Source: Gonapodya prolifera JEL478 (Eukaryota > Monoblepharomycota > Monoblepharidomycetes > Monoblepharidales > Gonapodyaceae). From it: DNA of 64,000 nucleotides. The DNA lies in contig KQ965787.1 in assembly GCA_001574975.1 (NCBI GenBank), forward strand, positions 159,093-223,092. Direction: 5' to 3'. The position numbers and the translations under genes were made by a program. This document shows, piece by piece, positions 1 through 11,046 of this stretch. Every line of letters begins with the position of its first letter. The first letter of the stretch is position 1. Under the pieces are notes generated by a model. It was not told the DNA's origin and did not search any database. It worked only from the letters and a program-made list of their open reading frames with translations.

Positions 1-1337
1 ATGTTCACGACTTTCGAGGTTCTCTACAACTTTCTCAATTGATACTTTGACGCAGTCCTGTTTGGTTTCCCATAAGTCCTTTGAATCCGAAGTGCCCTCC
101 CCACCCTCCACCATCAATCGCTCATTCGAACCGTTCTCTTTCTCAAGCACCGGATCACGGTCAGATACATCGTCGAGTTCTACAGCGCTCGATGATTTCT
201 GAAGATCACCGATGGAGACATCCGAAGTGGCCGCTTCTTTCATGTCGCCGCCGGGTTCCGCTGTGGTTTTCCTGTTTAGGCGGTTTGAACCACGCCCACA
301 AAACTTCCAGATATCTGCCGCAAGATCCCGAACGAGTGCCGCTCCTGCCCAGGGTGTCGAGAGCACCGCTACATTGATCGAGTGGTCGAAAACGGTCGCC
401 ACCATCAGAGTGATGAGGCACCCGCACATGCAGAACGAGCCGAACCACGCTCCGGCCCAGTCTCGTACTTGGTAGCGCGGGTTGCTCCGTAGTTCGTCCA
501 AACGGGAAAGATCTACGTTTGCGGGTGTTCGAGAGCGAAAGAGAACGTAGAGCAACAGGTACGACGTGCATAGGGCTACAACGGTGGGAAGAGCCATCCA
601 CGCGGTGTATGCGAGAAAGGAAAGAGACGTTCCTTGAGCGACGAGGATGTTGGTGGGATTTCCGAGGACGAGAAGGATGGATCCAACATTGGCGACTTGG
701 AATGCTGGAAGGAGGAACGGAGTTGCGGGTATCTACAAACAAGAAGGGAATGACGGTGAGATACGTAATGTACTTGATGCCCTCGAAATACCTGGGTCTT
801 GGCGACTCAGCATTCCTGTTGAGGGCGGTACACTATTCGTGACGTCAAGATCGAACTTACGTTCGCGGCCTCCAAGAAGTATAGAATAATCGGTGTGAGT
901 GTCAAAACAACGACATCGTTTGAGAAGAAGGTTGCGATGAGGGCAGATAGGAAAAAGAGAGACCGCCAAAGTTTGGGACCTGAATGTCCCGCACTTTTAG
1001 CCACGAGCAGAGCAACGTGGCCGAACGCTCCCGTGAGGTCGATGGAGAGAGAGATGACCGCTAGCGAGAATATCAATATGACGATAGCGTAGGGCTGCAT
1101 TGTTCCGGAACCAATGAATCCATTGTGGAGTTCCGTCGTTCCAACGGCACCAATGGCTCCAAGCAGCGCCACGCCAAGGATGGGTGCTACGGCAATGTCG
1201 ATTGGTAGGTGATATCCCCGTGGGAGGCGAATGGAAACGGGGAAGATACAGAATCCGACCACGACGAAGAACGTAGCGAGGCCGACCCATGACCGCGCAT
1301 CGAGCGGCCTATCGTATGATGCTTGAGCATCACCCAT
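1..1337 (-). CDS. ArsB/CitM-type ion permease (3' end beyond window)
   Basis: Polytopic inner-membrane transporter of the ArsB/NhaD/CitMHS ion-transporter superfamily. Exon 1 (861-1337) starts MGDAQASYDRPLDARSWVGL and carries several hydrophobic helices, including FFSNDVVVLTLTPI, the re-entrant signature of ArsB-like pumps. A GTAAGT donor at 860 and a TTTGTAG acceptor at 733 join it in frame to exon 2 (732 downwards), giving EAAN-IPATPFLLPAFQ and then GNPTNILVAQG, the second signature loop (NxGS...GNPTN). The rest is a hydrophilic, Ser/Glu-rich tail that is still open at base 1, so the C-terminus is missing. The family moves arsenite, citrate, silicate or Na+/H+; the substrate cannot be told from this sequence. 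Confidence 0.85.
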
Positions 1338-1521
1338 TAGGAGAGAGTCCGAGGAAGTTCTGAAGGCTGGAGAAGCGCAAGCGCATTCGAATTAGGGTTC
1401 CATTTCAGGTCCGGTTCACCGCCACGGCACATCGTGTCCCTCCTTTGCCAATGAAACGATGCCTCTTTAACTTGCGTTTAACATATTAAATCCTCTAAGA
1501 AACCATATATATCCGTTTAAG

Positions 1522-2613
1522 CTAAATCTTTGGTTTCGGGGGAGCTTTCCCATCGGCGAAGAAAGGCCTTGGTAGTTCGAACACTTGGTTCACTGTTGCA
1601 TAACGAACGCCACCAAGGCGGGCTACTGGCCTGTATCCAGCGCATTAAAATGACGGTGCCCCTCGCCTCGCCGGTAATACAATAAGCTCAAGCTCACCTA
1701 TACTTCTCAAGAATGATTGTTTTCGATTTTGTGTCATACACAGATTCGTGGATGTGGAAGCGAACAACCCTCCCGATTATGGCACACGCGGTTTCTTGGC
1801 CGGCGTCGTTGAATAGTGGCAGCAGCTGAACTGTCTTGCACTCCATAGCAAAGAGGCTGCGACAATAAGGTGAGGTGGCTGGCCAGACCCGATCAACAGG
1901 AGCTGTTGTCACCTGTGCGCGCAGACAACTCCGTCTATGGATTTCGCTGGGGTGACTTTAACTGAAGAATGCGTGCGGTTAACAACCAAATTTCGGGAAA
2001 AGGAAGGGGAAGAAACTTACTCCCAGCATACTCGGTTTCATCCACCTCAACTGATATGAGGCGTTAGTATCTCTATCTATACCATAAGACAGAGCGTTGG
2101 CTTACAGGGAAAGTTCCCGCACGTGTGGTTGGCGGATTCGATAAAGTGCTCGCTCATAATGTTGACGACGAAGTGGCCTGTCTCCCTGGCGTTCACGAGA
2201 GTATCCTTGTGAGCTCCATGGCGATTATGAATCGTCGATACAATCAAAGTGGGTGGGTCTGACGACAGTGCGTTGAAGAACGAATATGGTGCCCTTCAAA
2301 GTGGTGGTAAGCTCCATTTCTGACACCGATAAATCTAAAAATGTCGCACATATTCACAATTTTCCGTTCCTTTGAGATAGATGTAACAAGAGCAATTGGT
2401 CGCGGGACGATCCCACTGATCATGAGTCCATCTATCATCGAGAAATGAACGATCGAGTTTTCTGATTCCACCTCACTTTCAGATGTAATACACACATCGT
2501 TCCCTTGCTTCCAAGGAAGCCGCGTCAAAAGATAGCACCTTCCCTTCCGGCGGATTCTGTGTCTGTCCCGGTTGCCATTCGGGATCGGGACTTTTCACGA
2601 GTTTTACGCCCTC
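1522..2613 (-). CDS. Flavin reductase-like (FMN-binding split barrel) protein, first exon unresolved
   Basis: FMN-binding split-barrel protein of the flavin reductase-like/flavoredoxin family. Spliced reading from 2613 gives EGVKLVKSPDPEWQPGQ, then ARERYGLMISGIVPRPIA, then VNMAPYSFFNALSSDPPT, then HGAHKDTLVNARETGHFVVN, then TTAPVDR through VVRFHIHESVYD, and ends LPRPFFADGKAPPKPKI with a stop at 1522-1524. GIVPRPIA and APYSFFN are the usual FMN-contact motifs. At least five introns are needed. The first exon should lie upstream of 2613 and end in phase 0. A tempting stretch near 2680-2750 (ending KESLPPFS before GTGAGG) is out of phase, so the start is not called. Catalysis of free-flavin reduction is inferred from the family only. 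Confidence 0.8.
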
Positions 2614-2922
2614 CTGCAAGTTTGGGGATCCGCATCAATTCCGAATCGAAATCGTGTGACATCAATTGATGCTAGCCTCACTGAAAGGAGGAAGGCTCTC
2701 CTTTGGGACAGTTGTGCTGTATGGATATGGTTTCTGTCCGGACATCGACCAAGAGCGAGGGTTTCGACTCCCAACAGTGGATTCCTTCAGTGGTGAGCGG
2801 CTCGCCGACACTGAGTTCAGGGCCCGGTGAGAAACGATTCGATGTAAGCGGTTGAACATAGCAGAATTTGCCGCGATCGTGTGGCTCATCAAAAGGAGAA
2901 TCCTGATCCCACAACAGGCATA

Positions 2923-4344
2923 ATGCCCATCATCAACTCTTTCCGCTTCACCGTCTTCGTGTGCTTGACTATCGGAGTGTATTATCTGACAAGCGATTCG
3001 CATTCATCACATTCTGGATCACACGTTCGTAAGAAACGTGCAGTAGTCTCGTCGTTTGATCCCCGTGAGTAGCTTGAGAGCTGCGACGCGCACTGGAGAA
3101 ACGAATTCATGGAAGATACACGCGTGGATGTGTATGACCACGCTGTTGAAGCACACCAGTAGCTGACTAACTCTTCAAGAGTCGTATCCCCAGTTCTGCC
3201 AAACCCAAGGGCAAATCGCCGTGGTATTCACGGAAGGGCCTTCGTAAGTCTAAGTTAGAAACGCGATCGGTGACCTTGAATTCACACTTTGCCGTCTCCA
3301 GGAAGTGGACCGCTGATGTTGTAACGTCTCTGAAGACTTTAAAGGGCGTGAATGCTTCTTTTTTCCCTGTTACCACGTGTGAGTAGTCGGATGATTCTCG
3401 TGTGTACCCACTTCTTCACCGGTTCCGTTGCACACGCGCACTCGTAGACCTGAACGACGTGGCGAACAATGTTCCACTGCAACTGGCCGCAAAGGCTGGT
3501 TACTTTATAGGGCAGCGATGGACTACTTCCGTCGATCCACGCTCACTTTCTGACGATCAAATCGTTTCGGAGCTCCTCACTGAGTGCCAGCGAATTCAAA
3601 CCTACACCTCAAAAGTACCCAAGTGTGAGTTCTGCTCGAAAACCCCTTCTGAGCTCTTTCAAATGCTTGGGCGAATGGGCAGACATTTGGATGAACTACG
3701 GTCAGGTGGATGCCAGAGTGGATAATGTATGATTCCCACGGTGAAATTCAACTGCAAGACCCTGATAACTTGGTTCACTAGGCCGTACGACGCCTTGGAT
3801 ACGTACCACTCTGGTGGAACCTCGACACTATGGACTACAACGTGACCTACAATGGATCGGCGGCCTCGTGCAACCCAATCATCAAAAAGTACAACGACAC
3901 TTTCCAGCTTCTGCCAAACGGCTGGGGCCGCTACATCGCCGTTGAGAGAGATTTGTATCAGTGTACCGCGGTTTCTGTCGCTGGTGTATTCTCCACGATC
4001 TCAGCTCATAATTACACGGCAGTGGATATGGGAACATGTCTTGGAGACCAGAACCCGTACCGAACTTGTGGGTATCTTTTGGTGGGAAAATCATGTCGAC
4101 ATTTGGAGTTGTATCATTACTTTCATTTATGCACCGCATTCCAGCGTGTGGTACTACGTCATCGTCAACCACCACCGCTTCCTTAGCGGCAACGGAGTCC
4201 ATTGCAGCCACAGAGGTCCAACCCACACTTACTCCAACGACATCCGAAGGAAAGTCGACCGCCAAAGGATCTCAAGGCTATGCGCGACATGTTCCCAGCC
4301 TCCTCATAACTATTCTATTGCTTGCATATGTCTTTATCGTCTAG
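2923..4344 (+). CDS. GPI-anchored polysaccharide deacetylase-like protein with substituted catalytic residues
   Basis: NodB-fold (CE4) wall protein related to fungal chitin deacetylases. Seven exons were read: 2923-3064, 3180-3243, 3302-3378, 3448-3624, 3683-3726, 3782-4067 and 4145-4344. An N-terminal hydrophobic signal (FRFTVFVCLTIGVYYL) is followed by the NodB strand IAVVFTEGPS, helix KWTADVVTSLKTLKGVNASFF, GYFIGQRWTTSVDPRSLSDD, YIWMNYGQVDARVDNAVRRL and LWWNLDTMDYN. The C-terminus is a Ser/Thr-rich stalk, then a hydrophobic tail (SLLITILLLAYVFIV), fitting a GPI anchor. Active members have TFDDGP and an NHTWSH-type HxxxH; here these read VFTEGP and QRWTTSVDP, so the metal ligands are gone. 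A binding or structural role is more likely than deacetylation. It is divergently arranged with the flavin-reductase-like gene. Confidence 0.8.
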
Positions 4345-4438
4345 TCTCTGACCATAGAATCAACGTGAATCAAATATTCAAACAAACATATTTAAGTGAC
4401 TTTTTCTGTTATAAGCAACGATTTAGGGTATGCAGGAT

Positions 4439-7400
4439 CTATTTCGCATTGACTTTGGAGAGGTAAGGGGACTAGAGGAGTGACAAACATCCAATGAGAG
4501 TTCGCAAGAATGGTTGGCAGGCGCTAGTACGTACCAAATAATCGAAGAAGGCAAACTGCGATGGTTCAATCCCGTACTTGTACACTATGTGAAGGGGGGC
4601 GGGGCAAATTGCAAAGCTTGCAACGCTAAGCACTTTCTTGAAGTCAAGCTCACCGAAACGACTGGCCAAGTAGGCTCCGAAAATCGCTTGGATATACGAT
4701 TCCGGAACTCGCTTCAAGATTGTGTCGAGCCCGAGTCTCTCAAGGAGCAGGTCGGGAATCGCTTCCTCCAAAATGATCCGGCGCAGTGGGACGTTGTCCC
4801 ACAGACTCGTGTGCTGGAGCTCCTCGTTGAGACGGACGATTGCGTAGGACAGCTCATCCGAAAGAATAGACTTTGGCTTTCCAGTACGGATTCCCTCTTT
4901 CCACAGACTGCGGTCGACAGAGCATAACGTTGAGCTGCAGCATTTATGCGCGCCTTACGTCCTGCAAGACTCACCACTCGAATTCGAGATCAGCGTTATT
5001 CTCAATCGTTGACTGGACCTCCTCAACGTACTTCTTGTAGAATTCGGGAAGAACTCCGTCTTTCACCATCATATCCTTCTCAAACTCGTCATCGCTGAAA
5101 GCAAGAGCAGCGAGTACTTCAAGCGAAGAGGAGGTCACACCACCCTTGTTAGCTGACGCATCCTTGAACAGAATGGTTCCGGCCTTCTCCAATCGCAATC
5201 TCGCTTCCTATAAAATCGGGGTCAAAAACAAGTCGATGCTCGGCGCAGCCTTCGTTTCCTTACTTGGGTGATGAACAAGTTGGCTCCTTCGACAATGTAC
5301 TTGAAACGAGGTGTCCCATCGGGTTTCAACAACGCCTTCCAGTTCGACAGATCAATACTTTCGGGCCTTCCACCGCAAGGCACAAAGAGCTCGGCATCGA
5401 TAATTGAGTTGGTGTGGAATTCATTGCGGAATTTCAGACCGCTATCGATTAAAGTTCCGTCTGAACCCGGACAGCAGTTAGTACTCGTCTCGTTTGGGCG
5501 GAGGCCTATCAGAGTTACCTTTCAGTTGGACATTAGTCTCATCTACAAGGACACGGAAGCCCTTGGGACCAAGTTTGGAAACGTCGAAGAAGTTGATCAT
5601 CTGCCTCTTTGTGGCAAGACGATCGATCTCGGTGCGATTGAGACCATCGGGGTCAAAGATCACGCCGGAGCCATCAACAATTGCTGGTGAGGTGAGAAGC
5701 GTCAAACGCGCGCCGACGTTGACGCCCACCGAAACAGAACTCACCAACGGTTTTGTCCTTGCTGATTCTAATCTCGTTAGAGCCAAGATCTCCGTCCGGT
5801 CCACCCGTTTGCAGTTTGCGAATGTCTTCTTCCTTCAAGTTGAGCTTTCTCAGAATACCCAGAACGTATTGGTGCACGCCTCGGGTGGTCATCCCGTAAC
5901 TGTCGTGTGGAATTCCACCAATGGTGGGCGATTTTCCAGTGGTGAAAGCTTTCCAAGTTTTGTAGCCCCTGTGGAAAGTAAAACAGTATGTAAAGAGTAA
6001 CCGAGAGGGGGCGTTCATTCCGCCACCCACCGGTTTCGCGCGTAGAGAGCCGCCCAGTCCATGTAGTCAGCAGTTCCCTCGTCTGGTCCAAAGAAGAGAA
6101 TTTCGGGTTTGTTGTACAGGTCAACAATTTTCTGAAGTACGGCCAAGGTCAACGTGGCAGGTCCGCTATTCCAGATATTATTCATGTGCAACGAACCTCC
6201 TTGATTCCTGGTGTTTCTCCCTTGAGCAACAAGTCCAAGATACTGTCGACGTACTTCTCAAAGGCAACCTTTGGTTTGTCGAGGGCATGCATGTCGAGCA
6301 GAATCGTGCCTTTCGAACCACCCTCCGGAATGTCCTTGTTCTTCCGTTGCTGTGTGCTAGCAAGGTTGTAGTTCTCGTCGAAGAGGTTCCGCAGGTTGAT
6401 GGAGAACGCTTCCCGGTTGCGAGAGCGGATAATTCGAATACCTATAGAAAGGAATCTGAATTTACCAACCCGGACAAACTTCTAACAGAGGGCACAAACG
6501 TACCACCCCGAGCTATATCCCTAAACCGGACGTGGAAGCCCCTGAACTCAGATCCGATGACCAAGAACATGCCGAACGGCTTTGTGGGGTATTCGGACGC
6601 TGGAAGGAAGGAAGGATCCAGGCGGAAAGAAATTGCCACTTTTGTCGGCTGATAGAAGTTGGTTTTGAGGACGTGGTTGTTGAAGGCCAAGATGGCGTCG
6701 AACACCTGTATGTCGAAGGTTGCTTGTTTGATGGATGCACAATTGGTGTTGTCACAATAACACTCACCATCCTCTCGTGTGTGTTCTGAACTGTGTGTTT
6801 AATCTTCTCCGCAATCTCTTCATCCGTCAACGGTTGGTACGTTTGCATGCGTTGAAACGAGAGCGACGGGCTTGAAAAGGCACATTCATTGAACCCACAT
6901 GCAACGAACAACGGACCAAGACACTCACCGAATCGTCGCTTCTTTCGGCTGAATGTAGTGCACCATAGCAAAGTGAACGTACAGCAAGTTGATCAGGTCG
7001 GGGTACTGCCGAATGATCTCCTGAAGGTATTCCCGCGTGAAGGTCTCGGAGCGCAGGCGTTTTTTCAGGGAGCTCAGGACTTCTGCGTGGGCGGGGTTGG
7101 ACGAATCAAGAAGAGAGGACAGGGATACGTAGTCGTTTCCCAGGCGGTTGATGAAGTGCTGCGTGAAGATCCACACGACGTGCGCGTAGATGGATTCTTG
7201 GACTGGACCGGAACAGCAATTTTAGCGTTGCTTCGAAGAAAAAATCAATTATTTAGCGACTTGGACGACTTACGGCTCAGTTTTCCAAGTTGGAACAAGT
7301 CGTGGAATGCCGTGATGGGGAGACAATAGATGAGAGAGGTTTCTCTCACCACCTGCAAAATACTGGTCTCGATGGGCGGTGCCATCGAGTTTGGGACTGG

Positions 7401-8778
7401 GTTTAAATAGAGCGAGATGATTGTGACGCCGTTGGAGAATTGCTCTGTCAAATTGAGAAGGGACGAGATGTTAGACATTGCCGTGGGTTTCGGTGGAACT
7501 CGGATGAAGAGCCTCACCGACATATTTTCGGGAGCTGAACAGCTCGTAGTAGTGGTAAAGGTCAGAAATAGACGAGAAGAATCCCTGCGTCGTCCTTTGC
7601 CTGTGGCACAGTGGAGTGATTTGGGTTACACCATTGAGACATGTCACATGTCCTCACACCACACCTGCCACTCACCGGTACCCAATAACCAAGCGCTTTT
7701 CCCTCGAGCTCGGCACATCAAATACTTCAATGACCGCACCCGTCCTCTTGAGGACCTCCTGCATCACCTTCCCGTAAATGTCCTTTGTGTTTTGTGTCGC
7801 TAGCTCCAGGAACGCGCGGTCTGAGACGAAGTCGATGTTGGTGGCCTCCTCCGGCGTCGGGTCAGATTTCACAAACTGGCACCGCGAAATGAAGTAGCAG
7901 CGGAGGCTCGAGCTGAGGGAGTTCGAGATGGTCCCTGACGAGCGGTATGATTCCAGCCGGTAGGCGGCTTTTGTGTCCGAGCGGTCAAGGTATTTCTCGT
8001 CCATTCTAGGAGAAAAAGAAGTACGGAGGAGAATATTCAGACTAGGGGTCGCTGGGCATTTCACCACAACGTCGTTTTCGGGTGTCCGTTCCCATACGTT
8101 CCACAACCTCCAGACCCCAACGAATGAACGATACCCCAGGCACCATTTCCGCTCATTTATATCGCTTCGTGTGGTTTTTTTTTCACTCCTTTCCGACGAA
8201 GGGGAATAAATGGGCTCAACGTGCTTTACCTTCTCACCTCTTCTCATACTGGGTTCCCGACAGCGTCGTCACACCCGGCCTTGACGTATGAATATAGACT
8301 GCTCCTTCGACCGTTTCCCGTTCGAGATTGATGTCCAACGAGTGCTCCGACTTGATAAACGCAAAGATCTTGGCGCCGTACAGCGAAAGGACGTGCTCAG
8401 CGACCGTGTCGACGGACTGGGTCTGGAAGTAAACATCATCGATGCCCAGGTTCCTGGAGAAGGTAATTCATTCACGCCAGGGAGACAAGTTCGCCTCGAG
8501 TTACAACTCGGGCCGACAACGCGCGACCGTCTCAACACAACACACCCGTAGAACCATTGAACCTCGGGATCCACGAGCTCCTGCGGAATGAATCCTTTCT
8601 CCTTGAGCAGCGCCGCGACGCGCTCCATCTGTGCGTTCTTGTCGCTGAAGCGGTGCGCGTGGTATCCCGTCGACATGGACCCCTTGCGGGTCAGTCCCCC
8701 TTCGTTTCCATTCGCGAGCATGGCGTTGTCTCGAGCTGCGGCGGCGGTCACCGGTGGGACGCTTAATTCTCCGTCCAT
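4439..8778 (-). CDS. GDH2: NAD-specific glutamate dehydrogenase, large (GDH2) type
   Basis: Large NAD-dependent glutamate dehydrogenase, which deaminates glutamate to 2-oxoglutarate and ammonia. The reading frame starts MDGELSVPPVTAAAARDNAM at 8778 and passes through more than a dozen exons of roughly 1,000 residues. N-terminal regulatory part: RVAALLKEKGFIPQEL, YVEQFSNGVTIISLYL. Catalytic part: TKVAISFRLDPSFLP, SKGTILLDMHALDKPKVAFE, GGIPHDSYGMTTRGVHQYV, TGGPDGDLGSNEI (nucleotide site), FRNEFHTNSIIDAELFVPCG, KYIVEGANLFITQ, EKAGTILFKDASANKGGVTS. The last exons give ESYIQAIFGAYLASRFVYKY, then SQFAFFDYL, then SPYLSKVNAK with stop TAG at 4439-4441. Together with the urease at 23 kb it marks nitrogen catabolism, but the two are not adjacent. 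Confidence 0.95.
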
Positions 8779-9621
8779 CGTGGGTGAATGGAAATGGCAG
8801 GGACGGATTAACTGACTCAGCTCGCCGCGATGCGGCGCCTCCCCGACCTGTGCTCTCATCATCTTTTTTACACGGACCGCCTTTCGGACCGACAACAGTT
8901 CCACAATTGATACAAGCAACGCGGTATCTACCATTTGCGTGCAGATTGTTTGTGCCAGATTCTGTCTGTCTCGTTCGTGTGGGTTGCACACCGCAACCAT
9001 TGCTGTGTCCCACGAAACCTTCGCGACAGAGGGCGGTACAGGCCGCCGAAGAACATCAGAACAGGTGCGACCCAGAACTCGTCCCGCCAACGGGGCAAAA
9101 GGGGAAAAGGGCAGGAAAAACGAAAACGCGAGAAAAACACTTTGTTGACTAAACAAAAATACATACTGTATGTAGCCCGGCTGAGAGGGACACTCCCCTT
9201 CCCAGGCAAGATATGTAAGTAATCGTGGCCAGGGATACGTTCGCGCCACAAACTTTGTAATTCTGAGAACATGTTTCAGCGCGTGAGAGCACCAACGCAG
9301 TCGATATTCCGAGCGTGAGCAGTCATTATAGTTTATGTCAAGACTCAAATATACTGATACAGCACCCATATCAATACATAAGGGAAGAAACAATCATAAC
9401 TTATATCGACCACCTTGGGAGACATCCCAACCCCCAGGCGGCGTGAGAGGACCACGATGCAAAACAGCATCCAAAAAATTGCCTTATTTTATCCTTTAAC
9501 AACCTCCAGAAAATTCGCAAGGTGCCACACCTGACGCCTGATGGTGCGCAGAGGTGTGCTGGAATGGCACAGGGGGTTCAGTTCATCAGGACACACGAGA
9601 AGGAGAAGATGGCAGAGACGG
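8779..9621. other. Intergenic region upstream of GDH2
   Basis: Long frames exist on both strands (for example a minus frame continuing from GDH2 up to 9393), but no splice-consistent protein with recognisable domains was found. The segment probably holds the GDH2 promoter and 5' UTR. Confidence 0.4.
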
Positions 9622-10206
9622 AACACTTCCAGAGCAAATGGGCAAACTGGCAAGCAGCCAATAACAAGTTTAGTTGCAAATTGTGATTTGGGGGTGGGAA
9701 TTGTGATGTTACAATTTATGTTCCTTCTGCACTAATCCAATACAAAGAATTCTTTGCAAATTTTCTGTTGCATAGCACAGCATGTTTGCATTGAGCATAC
9801 TATATTTGCAGTACTAAAAGGAATCCTAATAGCTGCCACTACTGAATGGATCAAACAAATCATGTATTCCAAACATGTTTTGGCAATCACCTTTTGGGCT
9901 GCAACTGTACCTGGGGCAAAAATTCCCTGGACTTGGACTGCTTGATGGGAGGTACATCCCATCACCACATTCCCATAAGGGGCAATCCACCAATATTGGA
10001 CCCATCACCCTGGGACCTCTTTCAAATTGTTGGTTGGGTATCTGGCACAAGTTCTAATGTATGTTTTGGCTGTCTACAATTGGTTTGGCAGTCAACTTAA
10101 TTATTACTCAGGATAACTTCAAACTGTTGACATGCTGTTTTGTGATAGTTTAGAATGGTTGTGTGCTTTAAACTAGCTTTAGGTTCATTCCATGCCATTT
10201 TTTTCC
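9622..10206. repeat. CpG-free low-GC block, unclassified repeat DNA
   Basis: About 585 bases without a single CpG, although CpG is frequent in flanking DNA (last CpG near 9616, next at 10207). TpG and CpA are abundant. This is the mark of old cytosine-methylated, deaminated sequence. No reading frame with recognisable protein motifs was seen. The boundaries are abrupt, as expected for an inserted element. Confidence 0.55.
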
Positions 10207-10329
10207 CGCCTTGTTTGCCTTGTGAAATCAGCTCTCCTACTCTTCTCATGGCTCACTATTTGCAATACATCATCCTCCATTTTGTATTTCATCCTTTAAA
10301 ACCCCCCCTGAAATATATGCTGCTGTCAA

Positions 10330-10432
10330 TGCCTGCCAGTAACGCGGTTGGCAGGCTGACTGTTGCTCGAGTCGCAAATCACGAGTTCGAACCCCACCTC
10401 GGGCACCCTTGGGGGCTTTGTCCGAGGTGGGG
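10330..10432 (+). repeat. tRNA-derived SINE-like segment with perfect hairpin
   Basis: A box-A-like TAACGCGGTTGG near 10340 and a box-B match GAGTTCGAACCCC near 10383 sit at tRNA spacing, so an RNA polymerase III promoter is plausible. The fold is degenerate: D-arm-like GGTTGG is present and the T-loop is good, but the acceptor and T stems pair poorly, so this is not a working tRNA. Straight after it, CCCCACCTCGG (10392-10402) pairs perfectly with CCGAGGTGGGG (10422-10432), an 11-bp stem with a 19-base loop. A tRNA-derived SINE head is the best reading. Confidence 0.4.
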
Positions 10433-11046
10433 TTCCGCTGGGGGACGCGGCGTAATGAGTCCAAGTGGTCGTCGCAAGGCGATCGCGGGGGAGAAATCCT
10501 TTTGTAGGTCGGCGGTGGATGTTTTGTTTTGGAGGTTCCTTCGCGAATCGCAAGTCGCCAACTCCACACAGCAAGAGTTATGCGAGCTCAAAGTTCTGCT
10601 TCTGCGTTTTCGAACGCCAAGCCAGATGGCTGTTTGGCAGAAACGTTTTCAAGCGCATTGCACATTGCTGTTGCAACCTGTCAACAGAACTCGGGAGTCG
10701 GGAGTTTCGTTCCCAGTTCCCAGAGAGTCTACCAACATCCTCCGCGACTGCCAGCGCATGAGCGCGATGGTAATCTGTCTTCAATGCGATAGGTACTCTC
10801 GTCTCACACCAGTTCAGCAAGTCGCTGGTGGGCTTTCAGGCTGCCGTGACGCGTCAACTGACCTTTTGGGACCCAGATGTGTCTCGACAACATCACCTCT
10901 TTATTCTCCTCCTTCCACTGCCATTCCCATTCCCCTGTTTGGTGCGGCATGCGGCGGCGGAGGCGGTACCAGCTCCCCCTCCACCCTTTACTGACCATAG
11001 CCGCCCGCTGATCGTTTCCCATTCTCCCACCCCGCATGTCCACGCG
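10433..11046. other. Intergenic stretch upstream of the 11 kb membrane-protein gene
   Basis: A long plus-strand frame covers 10155-10994, but it runs through the tRNA-like segment and shows no domain or splice logic. It is treated as spurious. The promoter of the gene starting at 11047 presumably lies here. Confidence 0.35.

Noticed and set aside
2662-2760. MSGQKPYPYSTTVPKESLPP as first exon of the flavin-reductase-like gene
   Set aside because: The GTGAGG donor is in phase 1, while the next exon at 2613 needs phase 0; kept only as an open possibility.
10155-10994. 279-codon plus-strand frame
   Set aside because: Starts in CpG-free repeat DNA, crosses the tRNA-like segment, and shows no domain or signal.
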